DNA of 34,075 nt from Flavobacteriales bacterium (GCA_002683345.1 NYSX01000088.1:1-34075), one strand, 5' to 3'; counted from the first letter of the stretch, positions 24,418-32,311 are shown. Notes: generated by a model not told the origin, from the sequence alone. Numbers and translations are program-made.

Positions 24418-25791
24418 ATGGAAGCGTCGAAGGATTCGCTGTTTCAACTGACCAACGAAGCGTACCGCGCATACTTTGAAAATCCTCCCCAGGGCGCGGA
24501 CGTGGTTCGCCCTTGCACACCAGGGGACGGCGTGGAACAGTGGTCTGACGAGGAGGTCGATGCGTGGAGCCAACGACACGACGCGGACATGGCCGAGCGC
24601 TGCGGACTTTGGGTCCCTGCCTCTGGCGCGGCCACCCGCATGTTCAGTTTTTTGAAGTCGAATGAGGAAGCCCAGCGTGAGCTGTGGGCGTCCGTGGATC
24701 GACTGGCTTTTGGCGAAGCATGGAAGGACGCTGTTGTGGCTCGATTTGGGTCCACGGAAGGGGTGCCAGCCCATGAAGCGTGTGAACTGCTCTGGACAAA
24801 CATGGATCAAGGAGGCAAGCTCAAAGGGCTCGTGCCATTCCACGTCGTCGAAAACGCGGTCGAAAACGCGTTTGACGCACATGTGGCCATGTGGCGCATG
24901 TTGTTTCCGCAGCATTCCAAAATGTGGTTCACCGTGCCCCGGGCCAAACACGATGAGGTGGCGAGCCACCTTGTGGAGGTGGCAGGGGAGGTGGACTGGC
25001 ATTTGCCCCATCAGAATCCCGCCACAGACATTCCTGTTTGGACCCGTGAAGGCGTGTGGCTGACTGACGATTCAGGAGACATCGTCCGCCGTCCCGGAGG
25101 CCATGGGGCGCTCCTGCCATTGTTGGAAGAGGTGGACGTCCCCATGGTGGTCATTCGAAACATTGACAACGCCCCTTCGCCGCAAGCGAGGAAATCACGT
25201 GCACATTGGACCCAAGCCATGGTCGCCGCATGCGATGCGTGGGCGAGCGAACGCACACGATTGCAAGAGGAATTGAAGCAGGATGCCCGAACGCCGGACT
25301 CGGTCCTGGAATGGTTGCGTCAGGCAGGCGCAGGCCTGAGTGACGACATCTTGCTTTCCAAGACGGAAGCGCTTGCGTGGCTGGATCGCCCCATGCGGTT
25401 GGTGGGGGTGGTGCGCAATGAGGGGCAGCCCGGGGGAGGGCCCTATTGGGTCCGCATCCATTCGGGCGTGGACGCAGGGCTCGTTCGCCCTCAGATTGTG
25501 GAGTCCATCGAGTTTGAAGAAGACCAAAAGGCCCTCATGGCCCACGCCACCCATTTCAATCCTGTGGACATGGTGTGCGTGCTGCGTTCCGGTCAATCTT
25601 TGGAACCTTTCGTGGATGCTTCCCGGTACATGATGGCCACCAAGGAGGTGCTCGGGCAAAAGGTGAAGGTTTTGGAGCATCCGGGATTGTGGAACGGGGG
25701 CATGTCCGCTTGGCTCACCCGGTTTGTCGAGATTCCGTCTTTTTGTTTCCAGCCCGTCAAGTCCGCCCTCGACTTGATCGATCGGAAGTGA
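24418..25791 (+). CDS. DUF4301 family protein
   Basis: 457 residues, cytoplasmic, with no signal peptide or membrane segment. The motif VPASGAATRMFSFL near residue 65 is the hallmark of DUF4301, a family confined mainly to Bacteroidota and of unknown function; the Gly-Ala-Ala-Thr-Arg loop looks like a nucleotide-sugar or phosphate-binding loop of the nucleotidyltransferase type, but this is inference. Later conserved-looking parts are LKGLVPFHVVENAVENAF, GGHGALLPLLEEVD, and in the C-terminal half RLVGVVRNEGQPGGGPYWV with Asn and Glu residues in a glycine-rich loop. It is monocistronic: its own -7 element is 4 nt upstream, and a strong terminator hairpin lies just after the stop. Confidence 0.8.
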   Translation: MEASKDSLFQLTNEAYRAYFENPPQGADVVRPCTPGDGVEQWSDEEVDAWSQRHDADMAERCGLWVPASGAATRMFSFLKSNEEAQRELWASVDRLAFGEAWKDAVVARFGSTEGVPAHEACELLWTNMDQGGKLKGLVPFHVVENAVENAFDAHVAMWRMLFPQHSKMWFTVPRAKHDEVASHLVEVAGEVDWHLPHQNPATDIPVWTREGVWLTDDSGDIVRRPGGHGALLPLLEEVDVPMVVIRNIDNAPSPQARKSRAHWTQAMVAACDAWASERTRLQEELKQDARTPDSVLEWLRQAGAGLSDDILLSKTEALAWLDRPMRLVGVVRNEGQPGGGPYWVRIHSGVDAGLVRPQIVESIEFEEDQKALMAHATHFNPVDMVCVLRSGQSLEPFVDASRYMMATKEVLGQKVKVLEHPGLWNGGMSAWLTRFVEIPSFCFQPVKSALDLIDRK

Positions 25792-25796
25792 AACGA

Positions 25797-25832
25797 AAAC
25801 GGCCCGAACCTTTGGAGAGGTTCGGGCCGTTT
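25797..25832. terminator. Bidirectional intrinsic terminator, 15-bp perfect stem
   Basis: AAACGGCCCGAACCT (25797-25811) is perfectly complementary to AGGTTCGGGCCGTTT (25818-25832) with a 6-nt loop, TTGGAG. A-rich and T-rich flanks serve both strands: plus-strand reading ends GTTTGG, minus-strand ends GTTTTCGTTT. It lies between the stops of the DUF4301 gene and the minus-strand T9SS gene, both of which run into it. Confidence 0.9.
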
Positions 25833-25864
25833 GGTCTTTGTTCAATGTGTGTGAGGCAGACTAA

Positions 25865-27142
25865 TCAGCGCTTCATGATCGTGGTGTTCTTCACGCTGTC
25901 GCCTTGGATGACGCGCAAGGCGTAGTAGCCAGGGCGCTCGATGTCGCGGGTCTCAAAGGTGATTTCACCTTCGTGGTTCTTCACGAACACCATGTCCGAG
26001 CGCAACACGTTGCCTGAGAAGTCGAGGAGCTGAATCACCGCCTTGCCTTCGTTCACATTCTCGAGGCGCACAGAGATGCGGTCAGAGAAGGGGTTGGGGA
26101 AAGTCGTGATCTTGGCATCCTGGAGGTCCATACGGGCTGGCGTGTCGTCGTTTGACTCCGCGGTGTAGGCCGTGAATTCCAAGTTGCTCTCGATGGTTTG
26201 ACCGTTGCGCTTGAGAACACCCTCATTGCCCATCGAGTTGGTGTGCAAGGCAATGCGCTGGTTTTCACCTGTCTTGATGCCAAACATCAATTCGTCACCT
26301 TGCTCAATACGAACGTTGAGAGGAAGGTTCAACACGCCGTTCTCGATGTTGCGTGCAGCGATGCGTTGGCTGTGAAGCACTTCGCCATCTGCATTCTGCA
26401 AGGTGAAACGGCCCTGGAAATCGGGGAAAGAGATTTGGATGCCCACTGAAAGGTGCTCCAAAACGCCGTTTGAGCATGCCGTGAACGTTTGTGTAGCTTC
26501 GTTTCCGAGGCCGTCCAAAGAGATGCGGAAGTCGTGTCCGACAACTTGGGTCTTGCACTGGCCTTCCAACGCACGGTTTTGGGCTGCAAAGTCGCCACGT
26601 CCTTCGTTCATGGCATCCACATCCTGCAGGTTGTGCTTGACAAAGCCAATGGTGCAGGTCAACTCACCGCGGACGGGGTTGCCGTTGTTCCACAAGGTGC
26701 CCATGGGGCCGTGGGCGTAACGGAGTGAAATGTTCTGTCCTTCAGCGGCAGTGATTTGGATGGCGTAATTCTTGCCAGCCTGCACTTTTGCCGTGAGGGG
26801 CAACTCGAGATTGCCATCGACCACGTTGCGCTTGGTGAAGCGCACGACGTCCACGGCATTGCCTCGGAAGTCAACGAGTTCGGCCATGTACCAAGCGTCA
26901 TCGCTGGCGCCTTTGACAGAAAGGGTTGCTCCTTTCAATTGACCTGTTGTGCAGGCCGTGAATTCTTGGGTGATCACACCGCCTTCAAAGTCGAGGGTGC
27001 GGTTGGCGTCAGAAACGGTCTTCACGCAGTCGTACATCGACGTGGTGTTGTTTTCCGCACTTGACAAAGCGGCTTCCTGAGCGAAGAGGTTGCCGGTAAA
27101 AAGGGCTGCGGCTGCAGCGAGGGGGTAAATAAACTTGTTCAT
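25865..27142 (-). CDS. Secreted protein with T9SS type A sorting domain and two tandem homologous domains
   Basis: 425 residues. Signal peptide at 1-21 (MNKFIYPLAAAAALFTGNLFAQ). Residues 39-166 and 196-326 are two copies of one beta-rich domain, each opening with a Cys, then about 25 residues on 'Q.FTAC..G.L', then an 'RN...G.L.LPL...V..G' segment and a 'GQ.I.L' / 'GE.QRIAL' strand. From about 348 to the end is a Por secretion-type C-terminal domain (FPNPFSDRISVRLEN ... GYYALRVIQGD ... TIMKR), the T9SS type A signal, so the mature protein should be released or tied to the surface. Function unknown; the repeats look like binding modules rather than an enzyme. Codon use is less GC-biased than in the neighbouring ABC gene. 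The promoter was not found. Confidence 0.9.
   Translation of the reverse strand: MNKFIYPLAAAAALFTGNLFAQEAALSSAENNTTSMYDCVKTVSDANRTLDFEGGVITQEFTACTTGQLKGATLSVKGASDDAWYMAELVDFRGNAVDVVRFTKRNVVDGNLELPLTAKVQAGKNYAIQITAAEGQNISLRYAHGPMGTLWNNGNPVRGELTCTIGFVKHNLQDVDAMNEGRGDFAAQNRALEGQCKTQVVGHDFRISLDGLGNEATQTFTACSNGVLEHLSVGIQISFPDFQGRFTLQNADGEVLHSQRIAARNIENGVLNLPLNVRIEQGDELMFGIKTGENQRIALHTNSMGNEGVLKRNGQTIESNLEFTAYTAESNDDTPARMDLQDAKITTFPNPFSDRISVRLENVNEGKAVIQLLDFSGNVLRSDMVFVKNHEGEITFETRDIERPGYYALRVIQGDSVKNTTIMKR
26165..26557 (-). repeat. Second copy of the internal domain (residues 196-326)
   Basis: Protein-level repeat inside the T9SS type A gene, pairing with 26645-27028. Shared positions include the paired cysteines (196 and 223), QTFTACSNG, RNIENGVLNLPL and the RIALH strand. 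The DNA sequences have diverged, so the duplication is old. Confidence 0.6.
26645..27028 (-). repeat. First copy of the internal domain (residues 39-166)
   Basis: Partner of the copy at 26165-26557. Cysteines 39 and 64 correspond to 196 and 223 of the second copy, and each pair may form a disulfide once secreted. The match runs QEFTACTTG, RNVVDGNLELPL, NISLRYAHG, GNPVRGELT. Confidence 0.6.
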
Positions 27143-27225
27143 CGGTAGAAAGATGAGAGGGTTGAAGATTTTCCCCCTGTTACGCCCCGGGTCCCGATGT
27201 GGTTACATTCGTCCTCGAACTTTTT

Positions 27226-27852
27226 TTAGATTTCCAGCATTGACGGGGCTTTGGGAGCCTCTTTTTCGATGTCGTTGGTGGCCACGATGGTGGTGGTTTG
27301 CCCTGAAACCTCAGTCAAAACGCGTTGATACCACAGGATGCCATCGCTGTCCAGGTTGCTGGCCGGCTCGTCGAGAAGGATGGCGGTCGCTTGGGTCCCC
27401 AGGGCCAAGGCCAAGGCCAATCGCTGTTGTTGTCCAGAGCTCCACTGTCCCAAAGGCACGGAAGTGCCCACACGAAGCCCTGAAGCGTCGAGCAACGCTT
27501 GCCAACCCAAGGCTCCTTGGCGCGAAGTCCTGAACGTACCATGAAAGGTCAATGCTTCTTGAAGGGTCAGGTGCTTGGGAAGGGCCATCCATGGCGCCGC
27601 CAAAGACACCGAGGTCATCCAGCGCTCCGGTTCCACGGCGCCGAGGTCCGTTTCCAAACGCACGTTGCCCGCATCGGGAGCGACTTGGCCCGCGAGCATC
27701 GCAAGGGTGGAGCTTTTGCCGGATCCATTGGCCCCTACAATGGCACACGGACCTTGAAGGGACCACGTGGCATTGTCCCAAACCACCCTCGTGCCGCGCC
27801 GGAGGGAGAGCCCTTCGGCGAGAAACGTGGCGAGGATGGGAGATGGGGTCAT
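27226..27852 (-). CDS. ABC transporter ATP-binding protein with altered nucleotide-binding motifs
   Basis: 208 residues. Walker A GANGSGKSS at 40-48 and Walker B AILLDEP at 157-163 with SNLD after it are intact. Three positions differ from canonical ABC ATPases: the Q-loop region reads SLAAPWMALP with no Gln, the signature is WSSGQQQR (137-144) with Ser for the second Gly-type residue, and Asn193 (VATNDIEKE) stands where the H-loop His belongs. From memory, Bacteroidota homologues near lpxA share 'IAAP', 'SSG' and 'SNQ'-type motifs, so this looks like a family trait, not decay. No permease is adjacent. The start is taken at 27852, 4 nt after the lpxA stop; a longer frame runs back into lpxA. 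Last gene of the lpx operon. Confidence 0.82.
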   Translation of the reverse strand: MTPSPILATFLAEGLSLRRGTRVVWDNATWSLQGPCAIVGANGSGKSSTLAMLAGQVAPDAGNVRLETDLGAVEPERWMTSVSLAAPWMALPKHLTLQEALTFHGTFRTSRQGALGWQALLDASGLRVGTSVPLGQWSSGQQQRLALALALGTQATAILLDEPASNLDSDGILWYQRVLTEVSGQTTTIVATNDIEKEAPKAPSMLEI

Positions 27853-27856
27853 GGGG

Positions 27857-28651
27857 TCAAAATGGGCCGCGAATGATGCCTTTGTCCGACTGTCGGATGA
27901 AGGACAATACAACGTCTTTGTCTTCGGACGTTGGAAGTTCCAGTTCCGCAGCATTCACGGCCTGTGACATGTTGTTGTTGAGCACATAGAGGGTGCGGTA
28001 AATGTCCTCAATGGCCTGGATGCGGTCAATGTCAAACCCACGGCGCCGCAGCCCAATCCCATTGATGCCGATGTAGCTGAGGGGCTCTCGTGCAGCTTTG
28101 ATGTAGGGAGGCACATTTTTTCGGACCAAGGAGCCGCCTGCGATGAAGGCATGGGTGCCGATTCGAACGAATTGTTGGATGCCCACCATCCCTTCAATGA
28201 TGACGTGGTCTTCGATGACCACGTGGCCGGCCACATTCACGGAGTTGGCCAGAATCACGTGGTTTCCAACTTGCACGTCGTGGGCCACATGGACGTAGGC
28301 CATGATGAGGCAGTCGTGTCCGACCCGGGTCACCATGCGGTCCGTGGTGGCACGGTGGATGGTGACGCACTCGCGGATGCTGGTTCGATCGCCGATTTCC
28401 ACTGTGGTGGGCTCGCCTTTGTATTTCAGGTCCTGAGAGTCGGCGCCCACCACGCATCCAGGAAAGAGCTTGCAATCCTGTCCCACTTTGGTGTTCCCAA
28501 GGACGGTGGCGTTGGGGCCCACCCAGGTTCCTGCACCGATGTGCACCTTGGGACCGATGAAGGCGAACGGCTCCACCACCGCGTTCGCGCCGATGTGCGC
28601 AGAGCCGTCGACGTGGGCGAGGGGGGAAACTTGGGCCGAATCGTGAATCAT
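27857..28651 (-). CDS. lpxA: Acyl-ACP--UDP-N-acetylglucosamine O-acyltransferase
   Basis: First enzyme of lipid A synthesis: moves a 3-hydroxyacyl chain from ACP to the 3-OH of UDP-GlcNAc. 264 residues, the normal size. A left-handed beta-helix of hexapeptide repeats (I-G-x-x-x-x type) fills residues about 10-190. The catalytic His124 is in AYVHVAHDVQVGN, corresponding to E. coli His125, and GNVVGADSQDLKYKGE-like wording and the C-terminal helices with NGIGLRRRGF are typical of LpxA rather than LpxD. The start overlaps the lpxC/fabZ stop by 4 nt (ATGA), so the genes are translationally coupled. Confidence 0.96.
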   Translation of the reverse strand: MIHDSAQVSPLAHVDGSAHIGANAVVEPFAFIGPKVHIGAGTWVGPNATVLGNTKVGQDCKLFPGCVVGADSQDLKYKGEPTTVEIGDRTSIRECVTIHRATTDRMVTRVGHDCLIMAYVHVAHDVQVGNHVILANSVNVAGHVVIEDHVIIEGMVGIQQFVRIGTHAFIAGGSLVRKNVPPYIKAAREPLSYIGINGIGLRRRGFDIDRIQAIEDIYRTLYVLNNNMSQAVNAAELELPTSEDKDVVLSFIRQSDKGIIRGPF

Positions 28652-30066
28652 GATTCTTCTTTGGGCGCGCGGTCGCGCACGATTTGGGCCAACATCTCGG
28701 CCTCAGAAACCAATTCGCCACGGACGTAGGCGCGTCCTTTCATGTTGACCAGCCCTCGGCGAATTGGGGAGACCAGCGTCAGGTAGAACACCACCGTGTC
28801 TCCGGGCAACACTTTCTGCTTGAATTTGACCCCATCAATCTTCATGAAGTAGGTCGAGTAATTCTCGGGATCTTCCACCGTCGAGAGGGCAAAGATGCCC
28901 CCCACCTGAGCCATCGCTTCCACTTGAAGCACGCCAGGCATGACGGGATTGTTGGGGAAGTGTCCCTGAAAGAACGGCTCATTCATCGTGACGTTCTTCA
29001 CACCTGTGATGCTCTTGTCGTCCATGTCCATGATGCGATCCACCAGCAAGAAGGGGTAGCGGTGTGGGAGCATCGCCGCGATGTCGTTGATGTCCATCAA
29101 GGATTCCCGGTCGGTTCTGAAGTCGGGCAAATCCTCTTGAGCGCGAATCACCTTCGCCAATTCTTTGGCGAATGCCACGTTGGCGGCATGTCCTGGTCGG
29201 GCGGCAAGCACGTGGCCCTGAATGAATCGCCCCGTCAAGGCCAAGTCTCCCACGATGTCCAGCAGCTTGTGTCGTGCAGGCTCGTTGGGAAACCGAAGGT
29301 CGGAGGGATTGACCACGCCGGGTTGGTCGGCCGCACCGTTCAAGGTCGCACGGCCAAGGGATGAGGCGATGTCTTTCATCTCTGACTCGCTGTACGCGCG
29401 TTCGGCGAGCACAACAGCATTGTCAATGTCACCACCTTGAATCAGGCCTTGTTCGGCCAGGGAAGCCACCTCCTTCAAGAACACAAACGTGCGGCAGGCC
29501 GCGATGTCCGTTTTGAAGGCGCCAAGGTTTTCCATTCGGGCGTGTTGGGTGCCGAGGACAGGACTGTTGTAGTCCACCATGACGGTGACCTTGAAATCGT
29601 CTTCCTCGAGGGGGACAACAAGCATTTCGACGCCGTCCTCTCCTCGGTAACTGATGTTCTTTCGGACTTTGAAGAAACGTCGGTCGGCTTCTTGCTCGGT
29701 GGTGCCGACTTTCTCGATTTGGGACATGAATGGCAGCGCCGATCCGTCTAGAATGGGAACCTCCGGACCGTCGAGTTCGAGGACGGCGTTGTCGATGCCT
29801 GACGCATACAACGCGGCAAGCACATGTTCCGTGGTGTGCACAGAGACGTCGCCCGATTGCAGCGTGGTGCCTCGCAAGGTTTCTCCCACATTAGATACAT
29901 GGGCTTCAATCGAGGGTGCTCCTTCCAAGTCTTTCCGGACGAAAACATACCCCGTGTTCGCTTCACCTGGCAGGATGCGCAGTTGGGCCTGTTTCCCGGT
30001 GTGGAGGCCAATGCCTTCGAATTGAAGGTCCGTGGCCAACGTGTGTTGACGATTCGACGAAATCAT
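28648..30066 (-). CDS. lpxC/fabZ: Fused UDP-3-O-acyl-GlcNAc deacetylase / 3-hydroxyacyl-ACP dehydratase
   Basis: 472 residues joining two enzymes. Residues 1-310 are LpxC, the zinc deacetylase that commits the pathway to lipid A: the zinc ligands are His81 in HTTEHVLAAL, and His266 and Asp270 in HKLLDIVGDL; GHAANVAF holds the conserved late histidine. Residues about 325-472 are FabZ, which dehydrates 3-hydroxyacyl-ACP: catalytic His335 in LPHRYPFLLVDR and Glu383 in VMPGVLQVEAMAQ. The fusion is a known Bacteroidota feature and ties lipid A flux to the same 3-hydroxyacyl-ACP pool that FabZ consumes. It lies 31 nt after lpxD and overlaps lpxA by 4 nt. Confidence 0.97.
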   Translation of the reverse strand: MISSNRQHTLATDLQFEGIGLHTGKQAQLRILPGEANTGYVFVRKDLEGAPSIEAHVSNVGETLRGTTLQSGDVSVHTTEHVLAALYASGIDNAVLELDGPEVPILDGSALPFMSQIEKVGTTEQEADRRFFKVRKNISYRGEDGVEMLVVPLEEDDFKVTVMVDYNSPVLGTQHARMENLGAFKTDIAACRTFVFLKEVASLAEQGLIQGGDIDNAVVLAERAYSESEMKDIASSLGRATLNGAADQPGVVNPSDLRFPNEPARHKLLDIVGDLALTGRFIQGHVLAARPGHAANVAFAKELAKVIRAQEDLPDFRTDRESLMDINDIAAMLPHRYPFLLVDRIMDMDDKSITGVKNVTMNEPFFQGHFPNNPVMPGVLQVEAMAQVGGIFALSTVEDPENYSTYFMKIDGVKFKQKVLPGDTVVFYLTLVSPIRRGLVNMKGRAYVRGELVSEAEMLAQIVRDRAPKEES

Positions 30067-30097
30067 GGCTGCAAACCTACGTCAGCGCTTGGAAAGG

Positions 30098-31162
30098 TCA
30101 ACGGACTTGATCCTGCGCGGTTCGCGAAGTTTCCAACGCCTGTTCAATGGCGTCAAGTCGCTCTCCCAGCGGAATGCGCGCAAGTCGACGGAGGGCAATT
30201 TGGAACTTTTGGAATTGCTTGACCGGCACGGCAGGGTTGCCTTGGTACGTCAAGCCCTCTTGGATCAAGCTGGCGGATACGCCTGACTTGGCTGCGATTT
30301 TGCTGCCTGCGGCCACCTTCAAATGACCTCCGATGCCGACCTGTCCGCCAATCATGCAACGTGCACCGATGGTGGTGGAGCCTGCAATGCCTGTTTGGGC
30401 TGCAATGACAGTCGCCTCTCCAATCACCACGTTGTGGGCCACTTGAATGAGGTTGTCGAGTTTGCAGCCTCTGCGAAGGATGGTGCTTCCCAAGGTGGCA
30501 CGGTCGATGGTGGTCAATGCACCCACGTCACAATGGTCTTCAATGACAACATTTCCCGTCTGTGGGACTTTGGCGTAAGTGCCGTCGTCTTTGGGCGCAA
30601 ACCCAAACCCATCTGAGCCCACCACAGCCCCAGCTTGAAGCGTGCATTGTTTGCCCACAACGCACCGATCCAAGACCTTGGCGCCGCTGTGAAGCACGCT
30701 GTCGTGTCCAATCCTTGCATCGCGTCCCACATGGGCATGGGCGTGCAATTCAACACGGTCCCCGATGACCGCCCCGTGTTCAATGACCACAGAAGGACCC
30801 ACAAAGCAGCCTTCGCCCAACACGGCGTTCTCATCCACAACAGCGGACGGGTGAATCCCCTCTTGGCGCTTTAAGACAGCGTCATAGGCTTCCAACAACC
30901 GGGCAAAGGCGCGATAAGGGTCCTCAACGCGCAGCAGCGTCAGCCCGTGGGGGAGAGGTTCGCTGGCTTCGAACGTATCGGAGACAATGACGATGCTCGC
31001 TTCGGTGGTGTAGATGAAACGCTCGTACTCCGGATTGGCAAGAAAGGACACCGATCCGGGGCCTGCAGATTCAATTTTGGCCAGACGGCGAACCCGAACG
31101 TCAGGATTTCCTTTCACATTGCCGTCGAGGAGGACGGCCAATTCTGCGGCGGTTTGTTGCAT
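30098..31162 (-). CDS. lpxD: UDP-3-O-(3-hydroxyacyl)glucosamine N-acyltransferase
   Basis: Adds the second acyl chain, on the amino group, in lipid A synthesis. 354 residues from the ATG at 31162. The N-terminal uridine-binding domain contains GSVSFLANPEYERFIY. The hexapeptide beta-helix then runs through about residue 300, with the catalytic histidine in QVAHNVVIGEATVIAAQTG and GSDGFGFAPKDDG typical of LpxD. The frame is open upstream into aroB, but the ATG at 31162 overlaps the aroB stop by one base (TGATG) and gives the normal N-terminus MQQTAAELAVLLDG. Third step of the operon's pathway, though the gene order puts it before lpxC. Confidence 0.95.
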   Translation of the reverse strand: MQQTAAELAVLLDGNVKGNPDVRVRRLAKIESAGPGSVSFLANPEYERFIYTTEASIVIVSDTFEASEPLPHGLTLLRVEDPYRAFARLLEAYDAVLKRQEGIHPSAVVDENAVLGEGCFVGPSVVIEHGAVIGDRVELHAHAHVGRDARIGHDSVLHSGAKVLDRCVVGKQCTLQAGAVVGSDGFGFAPKDDGTYAKVPQTGNVVIEDHCDVGALTTIDRATLGSTILRRGCKLDNLIQVAHNVVIGEATVIAAQTGIAGSTTIGARCMIGGQVGIGGHLKVAAGSKIAAKSGVSASLIQEGLTYQGNPAVPVKQFQKFQIALRRLARIPLGERLDAIEQALETSRTAQDQVR

Positions 31163-32268
31163 CAGTTTGAATCGTCGGAGTGTGCGTTGTTCCAAGAACG
31201 CACAAACGCGTTCCAAGTTGCCTCGAAGGAATCCTTTTTCCAATGAACAGGCCAAACCACCTCGCCCACGCCCCGCCAAGCCACGTCTCGGACCTCATTG
31301 GCGACGTTCTTTTTGTCGTGCACCATGTGCGCCCAGAGGTCGTGGGCTCCAAAAGGCCAGATGTTGGGCACCGGGACGTATTCATGCAGCCATTGGACCA
31401 TCCGGGCAGCCTGCACCTCAGCCTGCGCTTCCCGGGGACGTTCACTCAAGGCAAGTTGAGACATCTCAAAAAGTGCAAAGTGCAAACCCACGGCCACGGC
31501 CTCGCCATGGAGCCAAGGTTCAGTGCTCGATGCCGTGAACGCTTCAATGGCATGCGCCACGGTGTGCCCCAAATTCAGAATGCACCGCACTCCACGCTCC
31601 TCGGGGTCTTCTTGGACGACGTTCTGCTTGACTTGTGCCGATTGCTTCAGGAATTGGGTCCATGCCAGGTGTCCTTGCGCTGAAGGGGGCCATGGCGGCA
31701 AGTTGTCGCTGCACGCTGCAAAGGCTGTTTTGTCAAGCAGAGCGTGCTTGGCAACTTCAGCCAAGCCTGCGTGGAATTCCCTGGAAGGCAGCGTGCGCAT
31801 CCATCGGGCATCTACGTGCACGATGAGGGGTGGGGCAAAGGTCCCAAGTTGGTTTTTGGACCCACCCCAGTTGATGCCGGTTTTGCCGCCCCACGCAGCG
31901 TCCACTGCGGCAAGTGGGGTTGTGGGGATGTGAATCAACCGCACTCCTCGCTTCCAAATGGCGGCGGCAAAACCCACCGCATCGCTGAGTGCGCCGCCGC
32001 CTGTCGTGACCACAACAGAGGTCCGGGTGACGCCCCAATTCCGGAAATGCATGAGCAGCCGTTCGATTTGCTCCCACGTTTTGAGTGGTTCACCACCTGC
32101 AAGGCTGCATTCGCCGGCCAGGCTGCCACAAATGGCGTGCAACGCTTCTCTGTATTCCTGCAAGAGCTCCTCTTGAAGGTCGCGCTCGCGAATCCAAACG
32201 ACGCGATCGGGCTCGGCGCGCCGAAGAATTTCAAGCCAGTTGGGTTGAGAGGGAGATGGACAATCCAT
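31162..32268 (-). CDS. aroB: 3-dehydroquinate synthase
   Basis: NAD- and zinc-dependent enzyme making 3-dehydroquinate from DAHP in the shikimate pathway to aromatic amino acids. 368 residues from the ATG at 32268. Signatures: TTGGGALSDAVGFAA, RLIHIPTTPLAAVDAAWG, GKTGINWGGSKNQLGTF, the metal-ligand glutamate in GLAEVAKHALL, and histidines in LNLGHTVAHAIEAF and LHGEAVAVGL. The frame continues upstream through the tRNA-Phe terminator and gene, which rules out the longer start. The promoter-like GACCTTTG lies 3 nt before the chosen ATG. First gene of the aroB-lpxD-lpxC/fabZ-lpxA-ABC unit. Confidence 0.95.
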   Translation of the reverse strand: MDCPSPSQPNWLEILRRAEPDRVVWIRERDLQEELLQEYREALHAICGSLAGECSLAGGEPLKTWEQIERLLMHFRNWGVTRTSVVVTTGGGALSDAVGFAAAIWKRGVRLIHIPTTPLAAVDAAWGGKTGINWGGSKNQLGTFAPPLIVHVDARWMRTLPSREFHAGLAEVAKHALLDKTAFAACSDNLPPWPPSAQGHLAWTQFLKQSAQVKQNVVQEDPEERGVRCILNLGHTVAHAIEAFTASSTEPWLHGEAVAVGLHFALFEMSQLALSERPREAQAEVQAARMVQWLHEYVPVPNIWPFGAHDLWAHMVHDKKNVANEVRDVAWRGVGEVVWPVHWKKDSFEATWNAFVRSWNNAHSDDSN

Positions 32269-32271
32269 GGT

Positions 32272-32279
32272 CAAAGGTC
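32272..32279 (-). promoter_or_regulatory. Possible -7 element (GACCTTTG) for the aroB-lpx operon
   Basis: On the minus strand GACCTTTG is followed by ACC and the aroB ATG. It differs from TAnnTTTG only in its first base and sits in the few bases between the tRNA-Phe terminator and aroB. It is the only candidate promoter for the operon if the terminator is efficient. Confidence 0.4.
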
Positions 32280-32282
32280 CAC

Positions 32283-32311
32283 AAAAAAAGGCTGCGTTTG
32301 AGCAGCCTTTT
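32283..32311 (-). terminator. Intrinsic terminator of tRNA-Phe
   Basis: On the minus strand an AAAAGGCTGC stem (32311-32302) pairs with GCAGCCTTTT (32295-32286) around a 6-nt loop, and the run continues as seven T in total (32289-32283). It begins 6 nt after the tRNA 3' end and separates the tRNA from aroB. Confidence 0.88.

Noticed and set aside
28648-30066. LpxC-FabZ fusion as a novel finding
   Set aside because: The fusion is a known, general feature of Bacteroidota; it is annotated but not counted as new.
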